DNA of 64,000 nucleotides from Bacteroidales bacterium UBA2287 (GTDB lineage: Bacteria; Bacteroidota; Bacteroidia; Bacteroidales; Tenuifilaceae). Of the stretch, positions 7,537 through 15,031 are shown one piece after another. A program made the position numbers and the translations under genes. The stretch is taken from the NCBI GenBank assembly GCA_002345675.1, contig DDWL01000016.1:22415-86414 (forward strand), in the 5' to 3' direction. Below the pieces are notes generated by a model, which had not been told where the DNA came from, made no database searches, and worked only from the letters and a program-made list of their open reading frames with translations. Position 1 is the first letter of the stretch. Each line of letters opens with the position of its first letter.

Positions 7537-8718
7537 ATGGATCACAAAAAACTTGGTTTTAACTCCAAACTCATTCACGCAGGCTCAATTAAAGATAAAT
7601 TCGGAAGCGCAATAGTACCCATTTATCAAACATCTACATTTGCTTTCGAAAGTGCCAACGAAGGAGCAAAATGCTTTGCTGGCGAAAGCGACGGGTATAT
7701 TTACACCCGCATCGGAAACCCAACCATTAATGCTTTAGAAGAAGTTATTGCTTCGCTCGAAGGTGGTTTTGGTGCTGTTGCAACTTCCTCGGGAATGGCT
7801 GCAGTTTCTACAATCTACATGGGGCTACTTGCTCAGGGCGACCATATTGTTAGCACCGATGCAGTTTATGGCCCTTCGAGGGTAATAATGGAAACAATGT
7901 TTGCCCGCTTTGGTGTTGAGTCGACCTACGTTCCAACCTCAAATTTAGACGAAATAAAAAAGGCAATTAAGCCTAACACCAAAATGCTTTTTATCGAAAC
8001 ACCAACTAATCCTACAATGGAGCTTACCGACCTTAAGGCATGTGTGGCCATTGCTCGTGAGCATAATTTGGTTTTGGTTGTCGACAATACATTTGCAAGT
8101 CCCGTACTTCAGCGCCCAATCGAAATGGGTGCCGATGTGGTTTTTCACAGTATGACCAAGTTTATTAACGGCCATGCCGACATAGTTGCTGGTATTATTA
8201 TTACCCGCACACAGGAACTATACAAGAAACTTCGTGCAACTATGGTTGGCATGGGCTGCAATATGGATCCTCACCAAGCATTTTTGGTTCACCGTGGGGT
8301 TAAAACTCTATCGTTAAGGGTTGAACGAGCTCAGGAAAACGCCATGAAGGTTGCCGAATACCTCGAAAAACACCCAAAAATTGCATGGGTAAAGTACCCA
8401 GGGTTAAAATCCCATCCACAGTACGAGTTAGCTCAAAAGCAAATGATGGGTCCAGGCTCAATGATTAGCTTCGAACTAAAAGGAGGTTTTGCTGCTGGCG
8501 AAACGCTTATGAACAATGTTCACCTTGCGCTACTTGCCGTTTCGTTGGGTGGAGTTGAAACTCTTATTCAGCACCCCGCATCGATGACTCACTCCAAAAT
8601 GAATAAGGAATCGCGCGAAAAAGCAAAAATTACCGACGGCCTTGTTCGTTTTGCTGTTGGCATTGAGGATGTTGAAGATATTATTGCCGACCTCGATCAG
8701 GCTTTGGCTAAAGTGTAG
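7537..8718 (+). CDS. PLP-dependent trans-sulfuration enzyme (methionine gamma-lyase / cystathionine gamma-lyase type)
   Basis: 393 residues, the full length of the Cys/Met-metabolism PLP family. Visible are YTRIGNPT (Tyr56/Arg58, phosphate binding from the neighbouring subunit), SSGMAA (86-87 region), the ring-stacking Tyr111, FIETPTNP, the PLP-binding Asp183 (VVDNTF), and Lys208 in HSMTKFINGH, the Schiff-base lysine. Overall wording (YPGLKSHPQYELAQKQM, GGVETLIQHPASMTH, GLVRFAVGIEDVEDI) is closest to methionine gamma-lyases, which release methanethiol, ammonia and 2-oxobutyrate. The Cys that normally follows Tyr-Gly in those enzymes is replaced by Pro112-113 context (YGPS), so cystathionine gamma-lyase or synthase activity remains possible. 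It is monocistronic with its own promoter, and divergent from the mrp operon. Confidence 0.85.
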   Translation: MDHKKLGFNSKLIHAGSIKDKFGSAIVPIYQTSTFAFESANEGAKCFAGESDGYIYTRIGNPTINALEEVIASLEGGFGAVATSSGMAAVSTIYMGLLAQGDHIVSTDAVYGPSRVIMETMFARFGVESTYVPTSNLDEIKKAIKPNTKMLFIETPTNPTMELTDLKACVAIAREHNLVLVVDNTFASPVLQRPIEMGADVVFHSMTKFINGHADIVAGIIITRTQELYKKLRATMVGMGCNMDPHQAFLVHRGVKTLSLRVERAQENAMKVAEYLEKHPKIAWVKYPGLKSHPQYELAQKQMMGPGSMISFELKGGFAAGETLMNNVHLALLAVSLGGVETLIQHPASMTHSKMNKESREKAKITDGLVRFAVGIEDVEDIIADLDQALAKV

Positions 8719-8753
8719 TGTAATTTACCCTTGCTTTCTATTTAAAACACTGT

Positions 8754-8883
8754 TGTCCGATAAAAGTATCAGGACTAAAGTCCTTCAATTACTTGCACTG
8801 TGTAACCCCAGCCTTAAGGCTGGGGTTATTTAAAGCCTAGGATATTTGGGCTTCAGCCCTGAATTCGAAAATTTAATCGGACA
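8754..8883. repeat. REP/MITE-like element with three internal palindromes
   Basis: A 130-bp element bounded by an 8-bp inverted repeat, TGTCCGAT (8754-8761) and ATCGGACA (8876-8883). Inside are AGGACTAAAGTCCT (8771-8784), the perfect palindrome CCCCAGCCTTAAGGCTGGGG (8806-8825) and GGGCTTCAGCCC (8848-8859). There is no coding potential. It occupies most of the 8719-8975 gap. Confidence 0.65.
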
Positions 8884-8917
8884 TTAGTGATTTAAAGAGC
8901 TAAAAAGCAATAAAATA

Positions 8918-8956
8918 TAAATTTGTAACGTTAACGGAGCGGACTAAATGTCCGCT
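8918..8956 (+). promoter_or_regulatory. Candidate -7 box and adjacent palindrome upstream of mtgA
   Basis: TAAATTTG at 8918-8925 fits the TAnnTTTG box. It is followed by TAACGTTAA (8926-8934) and an inverted repeat AGCGGAC-TAAAT-GTCCGCT (8938-8956) in the presumed leader. No clear -33 TTTG was found. Confidence 0.35.
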
Positions 8957-8975
8957 TTGTTTATATTTGAACCTT

Positions 8976-9716
8976 ATGAACAATTTATCCTACTCAAAGT
9001 GGCTACTAAAAGGTGTAAGCTACGCCTTGCTTTCGGCTTTTATTGCAACGCTTATTCTCGTTATTGCCTACAAGTGGGTTAATCCTAGTACAACATGGTT
9101 AATGGCTCAGCGCTACTATGTTCATCCTAAAACAAAACTTGTAACACCAAAAAGGAACTGGGTTAGCATTGATAATATTTCGCCAAATATGATTAATGCA
9201 GTAATTGCCTCAGAGGATAATCTTTTTATGGAACATTATGGGTTCGATTTCGAATCGATTAAAAAGGCCAGACAAGGTTTAAAAAAAGGTGGAAAACTTA
9301 AAGGCGCCAGCACAATTTCGATGCAAACAGCAAAAAACGTATTTCTGTGGCCAAAACGCACATGGACTCGCAAAGCATTCGAAACAATGTTTACCGTTTT
9401 CATTGAGGTTTTTTGGAGTAAAGAGCGCATTATGGAGGTTTACCTTAATATTATCGAACTTGGCCCAGCAGTTTACGGAACCGAAGCAGCTTCACAGCTT
9501 TATTTTAAAAACCCTGCCGTAAAACTCACAAAAAGTAATGCTGCAATGCTGGCAGCGGTGCTACCAAACCCAATTCAGCGAAATGCGGCAAAACCAACAG
9601 CTTTCCTTAAATCGAATCAGCAACGAATTCTTCGAATTATGAGCAGAATTGACCCTGTTAGTTTTACTAAAACTGAACCACAAAAAAAGGAAACAAAAAA
9701 AACTCGTAAATACTAA
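8976..9716 (+). CDS. mtgA: Monofunctional biosynthetic peptidoglycan transglycosylase
   Basis: 246 residues from the ATG at 8976; a TTG three codons earlier is less likely. One N-terminal membrane helix (about residues 12-34) anchors a periplasmic GT51 domain. The family motifs are present: IASEDNLFMEHYGFD (catalytic Glu in ED..F..H.G), KGASTISMQTAKN, the RKAFE stretch, and SKERIMEVYLNIIELG...YG, followed by AAMLAAVLPNP. It polymerises lipid II into glycan strands without a transpeptidase domain. Length is normal for MtgA. The following TPR gene starts 3 bp past this stop and in the same frame, so the two are probably co-translated. Confidence 0.93.
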   Translation: MNNLSYSKWLLKGVSYALLSAFIATLILVIAYKWVNPSTTWLMAQRYYVHPKTKLVTPKRNWVSIDNISPNMINAVIASEDNLFMEHYGFDFESIKKARQGLKKGGKLKGASTISMQTAKNVFLWPKRTWTRKAFETMFTVFIEVFWSKERIMEVYLNIIELGPAVYGTEAASQLYFKNPAVKLTKSNAAMLAAVLPNPIQRNAAKPTAFLKSNQQRILRIMSRIDPVSFTKTEPQKKETKKTRKY

Positions 9717-9719
9717 GCA

Positions 9720-11663
9720 GTGCAACATAAATTCGGAATTTTACTATTGCTGTTTTCTCTTTGTTTTGCAACAAATGGGTTTTCGCAGCTTAACAAAAGT
9801 TACTTTTTCAACAGGGCTCGCATACAGCTCGGAAACGACCAGAATACTGAAGCTATTGCTACCATAAATCACCTTTTAAAAGCCGACACTACAATTGCCG
9901 AAGCATGGATGCTTCGTGGTGTTGCCAAGTACAGTCTAAACGACCTAAGGGGTTCAATTGCCGACCTTTCGGCTGCCATTCGTATAAATCCTGTTTACAC
10001 GTTAGCATACCTATACCGCGGGTCGGCTTATAGCCAAATTGGACGAACCGATGTTGCCATTTCTGATTACAACATGGTTATCGACTTGCGCCCAAGTTCA
10101 ACCGATGCATACTTTAACCGTGGAATTGCCTATTTGCTCAGGCAAAATTTTAAAAAATCCGAATCGGATTTTAGCAAAGTTATTGCTCTCGATCCTAAAA
10201 ATGCCGATGCATGGATTAATCGTGGAACTGCGCGCCTATACAATGCCGACACCTTAGGTGCGCTGGCCGATTACAATAGAGCGGTTAATCTTAAACCTTT
10301 TTACTCCGAAGCGTACGGGAAACGTGGCCGAATTTACTTTGAACGAAAAAAGTACCTACTTGCCCTTGCCGACTTTAACAAATCGGTTGAACTCGACTCC
10401 CTTGGTTCGATGTACTTCTTTTTTAGGGCGCTAACCTATAACGAGCTAAACAATTTCCCAAAAGCACTCGACGATTTTAATCGAACAATAAATCTGAATC
10501 CTTCAAACCCATTAAGCTTATTTAACCGCGCTCTTGTTTACTGGAAACTAAACGATACGCAAAATGCCCTTGCCGATTTCAATAGAGCAAACGAGTTAAA
10601 TCCTAACAATCTTCTTATTCACTTCAATAGGGCTGTACTTCAACTAGAAATAAAGCGTTACCAAAATGCAATAACCGACCTAACAAAGGCTATTGAACTA
10701 TTTCCCGACTTTTATCGTGCCTACCTTGCACGCTCCGAGGCATATCAACAAATTGGAAATAAAAGTAAAGCGCAAAGCGATTACCTTTTTGCCCGAAGCA
10801 TTGCCGAAAAGTTTAGTAACGACAAGTCTTCGCCTTGGACCGACACTACCAGCAACTTTAAGGCGCTTTTAGCGTTTAGCTCCGATTTCTCGATGCCCGT
10901 TGGAAACCCTTTACTTAGCGATATTGAAAGTAAAGCCCCCGATATTATGCCGTTTCTTCGTGTAGTTGCCGTTTCGAAACAAAGTGTAAAATACTCAACA
11001 CAAAGCAATCCATTCACCGATTCGTTAAACAAAAGCATTAACGACGAAGAGTTTACATTTACAACTTCGGTTCAAAACACAAATACGATTCAAACTTGGG
11101 AATACAGCGGTAGTAGCAGCTTAGTGCGAATTCTACTGAATTTGCAGCAATTAAGTTCTGCAAGTAAGTATAGAGAAACCATTGAAGGATACCAAAATGC
11201 TCTTGCCAACGATCCTAAAAACCCAGCGCTTTTACTAAACCTAGCAGCCGAAAAGGCCGATATGGCAAGCTTTATTGCCATGTTCGAGGATGAGGTAAAG
11301 CCCTTGGTAGTTGGCTCACAAATTGGATCGAACAAAACGCAAAAATCGCAAACCATTACTCCAGTTGCCCTCGAAGAGCCTTTAGAAATACTTATGTATC
11401 TCGACAATTTGCTGCCAAACAGCGAAGTATTAGCCTACAATATTGGAAATATTCACGCCCTCACGGGCGAAAACGCAAAGGCCATTGAAGCCTATACAAA
11501 GGCAATAGCAATAAACCCATCGGTTCCACAACCATGGTTTAACAGAGGATTTATTTACCTAATGGAAAAAAACTCCGAAAATGCCTGCACCGACCTTGGT
11601 AAAGCAGGCGAGTTAGGGTTACGACAGGCATACCTGCTTATTCATAAGTTTTGTAAAAAGTAG
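9720..11663 (+). CDS. Secreted TPR-repeat protein
   Basis: 647 residues with a clear signal peptide (LLLLFSLCFATNGFSQ). Residues about 28-365 hold roughly ten tetratricopeptide repeats of the A-W-x-N-R-G / A-DY-N-A-I-L-P type (for example NADAWINRGTARLYNADTLGALADYNRAV). A non-repetitive linker with many Ser/Asn follows, and two more TPRs near the C-terminus (TGENAKAIEAYTKAIAINP). TPRs mediate protein-protein contacts; no enzyme motif is visible. The start is a GTG at 9720, separated by one codon from the in-frame stop of mtgA. No ATG lies nearby and the signal sequence begins there, so the GTG is accepted. The tight coupling to mtgA suggests a cell-envelope role, but that is inference. Confidence 0.82.
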   Translation: MQHKFGILLLLFSLCFATNGFSQLNKSYFFNRARIQLGNDQNTEAIATINHLLKADTTIAEAWMLRGVAKYSLNDLRGSIADLSAAIRINPVYTLAYLYRGSAYSQIGRTDVAISDYNMVIDLRPSSTDAYFNRGIAYLLRQNFKKSESDFSKVIALDPKNADAWINRGTARLYNADTLGALADYNRAVNLKPFYSEAYGKRGRIYFERKKYLLALADFNKSVELDSLGSMYFFFRALTYNELNNFPKALDDFNRTINLNPSNPLSLFNRALVYWKLNDTQNALADFNRANELNPNNLLIHFNRAVLQLEIKRYQNAITDLTKAIELFPDFYRAYLARSEAYQQIGNKSKAQSDYLFARSIAEKFSNDKSSPWTDTTSNFKALLAFSSDFSMPVGNPLLSDIESKAPDIMPFLRVVAVSKQSVKYSTQSNPFTDSLNKSINDEEFTFTTSVQNTNTIQTWEYSGSSSLVRILLNLQQLSSASKYRETIEGYQNALANDPKNPALLLNLAAEKADMASFIAMFEDEVKPLVVGSQIGSNKTQKSQTITPVALEEPLEILMYLDNLLPNSEVLAYNIGNIHALTGENAKAIEAYTKAIAINPSVPQPWFNRGFIYLMEKNSENACTDLGKAGELGLRQAYLLIHKFCKK

Positions 11664-11730
11664 GTGACGAAATCGCATACGACTGAATACCATACATATA
11701 AGAAATGAAACGAATTTGAAATTATTGTCG

Positions 11731-11738
11731 TATATTTG
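11731..11738 (+). promoter_or_regulatory. Candidate -7 box for the small-gene pair
   Basis: TATATTTG lies 23 bp upstream of the GTG at 11762 and matches TAnnTTTG. A TTTG at 11715-11718 is too close to be a standard -33 element. Confidence 0.4.
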
Positions 11739-11761
11739 CGTTTAATAACATTTGAATACTT

Positions 11762-12085
11762 GTGAAAGAAGTAAATTTTGAAACACTTTTAGATAAACAC
11801 GGTAATGACAGATTACGTGTTCGTTTGAAAACTGAAAAAGGTGAACTAATTGATGTTGTTTTTCAATATGAAGCATTTTTAGAAGATAAATGGCATCCAA
11901 TAGTAAGGTATGATTGCGCTCACGGTTTTTTTCATAGAGATATAATAAAACCTAATGGAGATAAAGAAAAACAAGAAATTGCGATTGACAACTTAAAAGG
12001 TGCATCAAAATATGCAGAACAAGACTTGAAAGATAGGTGGGAATGGTACAAGGAAAGATATGTTAAGAAAATGAAAAAACGCTGA
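11762..12085 (+). CDS. Small acidic/basic protein resembling DUF7718; possible TA-type partner 1
   Basis: 107 residues, GTG start. I recognise the pattern VVFQYEAFLEDKWHPIVRYDCAHGFFHRDI, with an aromatic YD.AHGF.HRD core. It resembles a small domain family I know as DUF7718, although I could not search it. The His-Arg-Asp cluster is conserved-looking and could be a catalytic or nucleotide-binding site. The C-terminal half is helical and Lys-rich (WEWYKERYVKKMKKR). It is followed after 3 bp by a second small gene, the arrangement of a two-component toxin-antitoxin or addiction module. Codon use (AGA, ATA) is more AT-rich than in its neighbours, which suggests horizontal acquisition. No function is demonstrated. 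Confidence 0.7.
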   Translation: MKEVNFETLLDKHGNDRLRVRLKTEKGELIDVVFQYEAFLEDKWHPIVRYDCAHGFFHRDIIKPNGDKEKQEIAIDNLKGASKYAEQDLKDRWEWYKERYVKKMKKR

Positions 12086-12088
12086 ATT

Positions 12089-12310
12089 ATGACTAATAAG
12101 GAAACCGTTGAAAGAAATATTGGATTGACTTTTGATTTCGTAAATCATATGATTGACAATCCAAATTTAGCTGAAAATCTTCCCGAGGATTTCAAATTAG
12201 AATTCATTGAAAAAGACTTTCCAAATGTTGAGAAAAAACAACAGGATAAAGAGAGTAAAACGAAAAAAAAATATGTTAGAGTAAGAAATTCATTTGAATT
12301 CTCAAAGTAA
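12089..12310 (+). CDS. Small helical protein resembling DUF5647; possible TA-type partner 2
   Basis: 73 residues starting at an ATG 3 bp after the previous stop. The segment NIGLTFDFVNHMIDNPNLAENLPEDFKLEFIEKDFP recalls DUF5647-like proteins (N-L-x-F-x-F-x-x-x-h-h-x-x-P, then a loop ending in a strand). The remaining tail is rich in Lys/Glu and probably disordered (EKKQQDKESKTKKK). A small protein with a disordered tail directly following a compact partner fits an antitoxin, but the order and biochemistry are inferred. It shares the AT-rich composition of the island. Confidence 0.65.
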   Translation: MTNKETVERNIGLTFDFVNHMIDNPNLAENLPEDFKLEFIEKDFPNVEKKQQDKESKTKKKYVRVRNSFEFSK

Positions 12311-12429
12311 TTATGATGTTGTATTAAAAATAATTAACAAATTATTTTATAAGAGATATACGACAATCTACTATCCCCAGCGCAAAACGCACCCCCAGCC
12401 GTTAACGTTAATAAAAAAAACAGTAAAAT

Positions 12430-12460
12430 TTTGTTTCTTGACACAAATAGAGTAAATTGC
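12430..12460 (+). promoter_or_regulatory. Promoter-like element upstream of the AAA/DUF4143 gene
   Basis: TTTG at 12430-12433, 19 bp, then TAAATTGC at 12453-12460: a close match to the Bacteroidota promoter (last bases deviate from TTTG). It lies 20 bp before the ATG. A palindromic TAACGTTAA sits upstream at 12403-12411. Confidence 0.45.
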
Positions 12461-12480
12461 GTCTTTAACGCGACGGAATT

Positions 12481-13614
12481 ATGAAATATTTAAAGCGAGA
12501 AATATCAGAAAGTGTTATAAGAAAACTTCAACCAAATAAGGTTGTTATTGTTTTTGGTGCACGACGAGTAGGAAAAACAGTTCTAGTAAAAGAAATTTTA
12601 GAGAAGTTAGACGAACCTATTCTATCGTTAAATGGAGAAGATATAAATGTACACGATAAACTTGCAATCAGGTCTGCTGAAAATTACAAGCAACTTATTG
12701 GTTCATATAGAGTTTTATATATCGATGAAGCTCAAAAAATTCCAGACATTGGATTAAAGCTTAAGCTAATGGTTGATGAAATAGAGGGGTTAAAAATTAT
12801 AATCTCTTGTTCATCATCATTTGATATTTCAAAAGAAGCTGGAGAACCGTTAACAGGTAGAAAACATACATTCAATTTATTTGCGTTGTCTGAAAATGAG
12901 TATAACCAAATTGAAAATAGTATTTCAAAAATAGATAAACTTAGAGAACGCTTAATTTTTGGAAATTATCCTGAGTTACTTCAATTGCCCGACCAAGCTG
13001 ATAAAATTGATTACTTAAATGATATGGTTAGTTCATATTTACTAAAAGATATTTTAGTTTACGAAAACATTAAAAACTCTCAAACAATCTTTAATCTTTT
13101 ACGATTAATAGCATTTCAATTAGGCGGAGAAGTATCGATGCAGGAACTAGGAAAACAGCTTGGAATAAGTAAAAATACAGTTGAAAAATACCTCGATTTA
13201 CTGAGCAAAGTTTTTATTCTTCATAAAGTAGAAGGTTTTAGTCGAAATTTAAGAAAAGAAATTACCAAAAATTCAAGATGGTATTTCTTAGATAATGGTA
13301 TCAGAAATGCAATAATTGCAAATTTCAATCCCATCGAAGCCCGAAATGACATAGGACAACTTTGGGAAAACTATATGATTAGTGAAAGGCTTAAATATCA
13401 AGAATACAAAAAGATATCGTCTAATAATTATTTTTGGAGAACTTATGACCAGCAAGAGATAGATTGGGTTGAAGAAAGAGGAGGTTCATTGTATGGATAT
13501 GAATTTAAATTGAAACAAGATAAAGTAAAAATTCCTACACAATGGGAAAATGCATATCCAAACGCTTCATTCGAAGTGATAAATAATTTAAATTTTGAAA
13601 AATGGTTGAGATAA
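12481..13614 (+). CDS. AAA_14/DUF4143 ATPase with nuclease-like C-terminus
   Basis: 377 residues. Walker A is GARRVGKT at 26-33 and Walker B is VLYIDEAQ (Asp82/Glu83), followed by the sensor ISCSSSFD. Next comes a helical region and a winged-helix-like segment (MQELGKQLGISKNTVEKYLDLL). The C-terminal DUF4143-type domain has IDWVEERGG...YGYEFKL, whose Asp...Glu-x-Lys resembles a PD-(D/E)XK core. These proteins are widespread and frequently horizontally transferred; their cellular role is not established. The gene is AT-rich relative to the flanking genes. Identical 9-mers TAACGTTAA occur on both sides (12403-12411 and 13620-13628), consistent with insertion as a unit. Confidence 0.85.
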   Translation: MKYLKREISESVIRKLQPNKVVIVFGARRVGKTVLVKEILEKLDEPILSLNGEDINVHDKLAIRSAENYKQLIGSYRVLYIDEAQKIPDIGLKLKLMVDEIEGLKIIISCSSSFDISKEAGEPLTGRKHTFNLFALSENEYNQIENSISKIDKLRERLIFGNYPELLQLPDQADKIDYLNDMVSSYLLKDILVYENIKNSQTIFNLLRLIAFQLGGEVSMQELGKQLGISKNTVEKYLDLLSKVFILHKVEGFSRNLRKEITKNSRWYFLDNGIRNAIIANFNPIEARNDIGQLWENYMISERLKYQEYKKISSNNYFWRTYDQQEIDWVEERGGSLYGYEFKLKQDKVKIPTQWENAYPNASFEVINNLNFEKWLR

Positions 13615-13678
13615 TTTACTAACGTTAACAAATGCATTTAGATTCGCTGAACTCCCACCTGAAATACTCCCTCTACCG

Positions 13679-15010
13679 TTATACCTTTCGCCCAACCCAC
13701 CTATTCGATTTTAGGTAGAAATACGAAACTATGGCAAGGAATGAACCATAGAAAAGTTCAACGGTCCAAACCATTGTTAAGTTTACCTTAAAATGTAAAA
13801 CTAGTAGGGCTGTAATTGCAACATACAAAGTAAGAACTAACGATTCGATAATTAATGAAACATTGGTTTTTCCGGTTCCCGAAACACCATGAAAAAGAAT
13901 TGACCCAGCCGCTAAAAAAATTGCTGCCACCGATATAATGTAAACTATTGGAATCCCCATTGCAACAAGCGTGTCGCTTGTTATATATAACGATAATAGC
14001 TGAGGGGCAAATATGCTGCTAAAAATGGCAAGCACCATTACCATACCAACGCTTAGCGCAGCAACTTTTTTTACAAGCGAAAGCACCTCTCCAGATCGAT
14101 CTTGACCTATTACGAAGCTTACTAACGTATTTGCTGCCGATGCAAATCCCATTATGGGAACCATTAAAAGAACGTATATCGACCTAATAACGTTGGAAAT
14201 TGCCAGCTCCGTTTCGCCCATTTTTTCGATTATCAGAAAAAATACGAACCAAACAGCAAACGCAAAAAACGACTGAAACATGGTTGGCACCGAAATTTTA
14301 AGTAAACGAAATAGCAGCTTAAAGCTGAAAATTCGGTAGGTAAAAAGTCGGTACTTTTTTAGCGAACTCCGCGAAAGTGAAAATGCAATAAAAACTAGTA
14401 CCGATGCGCCTTCGGAAATAACCGATGCTAACGCAGCTCCCTCAACACCCATTTGCGGCAAACCGAAATGACCAAAAATTAGCGCATAGTCGAGAACTAT
14501 GTTTAGCGCAACCATAACTACAGTTGCCAACGAAATTATTCGGGTTCGTCCAATGCCTACGTAAAATGCATTAAACAAAAAGCTGGTGTGTGCGAAAAAC
14601 AGTCCCCAAATTCGGTACTTCAGAAACCCAGCACTGGAAAGGTTAATTGCTTCGGATTCGACCAAACTGCTTAAAATACTATTTCCAAAGCTCTGATAAA
14701 TAATAAATAGAAGAAGCGCAAGAGCGGTCAAAAAGAAAAAACCATGCTGGGCTACCCTACCAATGGTTCGGTATGCACCTTCGCCAAAACGACGGGCTAT
14801 AACTATTTGAACTCCAATTCCAAATCCCCAACCTAGCATAACTATTGCAAGGTAAAAGAGCCCACCAATTGCTCCTGCGCCAAGCGCAACCTCTCCTAGC
14901 CTCCCAAGAAATGCTGTATCGGTAACGTTTATAACGTTTTGGGCAATGCTACCAATAATAATAGGGTAAGCAATTTGCCATACCCTATTGTATGAAATTG
15001 TTGTTTTCAA
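13679..15010 (-). CDS. MATE-family multidrug/cation efflux transporter
   Basis: 443 residues, about 12 membrane helices, the normal MATE size. The N-terminus is typical: WQIAYPIIIGSIAQNVINVTDTAFLGRLGEVALGA, with the D-T-A-F-L-G-R-L-G motif. The second half repeats the pattern (VPTMFQSFFAFAVWFVFFLIIEKMGETELA). Such transporters exchange Na+ or H+ for drugs or cationic compounds. The first in-frame start is a TTG; no ATG is available before the first helix. The dpp-like peptidase gene precedes it by 21 bp on the same strand, so the two may be cotranscribed. It is convergent with the AAA gene. Confidence 0.92.
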   Translation of the reverse strand: MKTTISYNRVWQIAYPIIIGSIAQNVINVTDTAFLGRLGEVALGAGAIGGLFYLAIVMLGWGFGIGVQIVIARRFGEGAYRTIGRVAQHGFFFLTALALLLFIIYQSFGNSILSSLVESEAINLSSAGFLKYRIWGLFFAHTSFLFNAFYVGIGRTRIISLATVVMVALNIVLDYALIFGHFGLPQMGVEGAALASVISEGASVLVFIAFSLSRSSLKKYRLFTYRIFSFKLLFRLLKISVPTMFQSFFAFAVWFVFFLIIEKMGETELAISNVIRSIYVLLMVPIMGFASAANTLVSFVIGQDRSGEVLSLVKKVAALSVGMVMVLAIFSSIFAPQLLSLYITSDTLVAMGIPIVYIISVAAIFLAAGSILFHGVSGTGKTNVSLIIESLVLTLYVAITALLVLHFKVNLTMVWTVELFYGSFLAIVSYFYLKSNRWVGRKV

Positions 15011-15031
15011 AAAAGTAGTTTAAACACGTAT

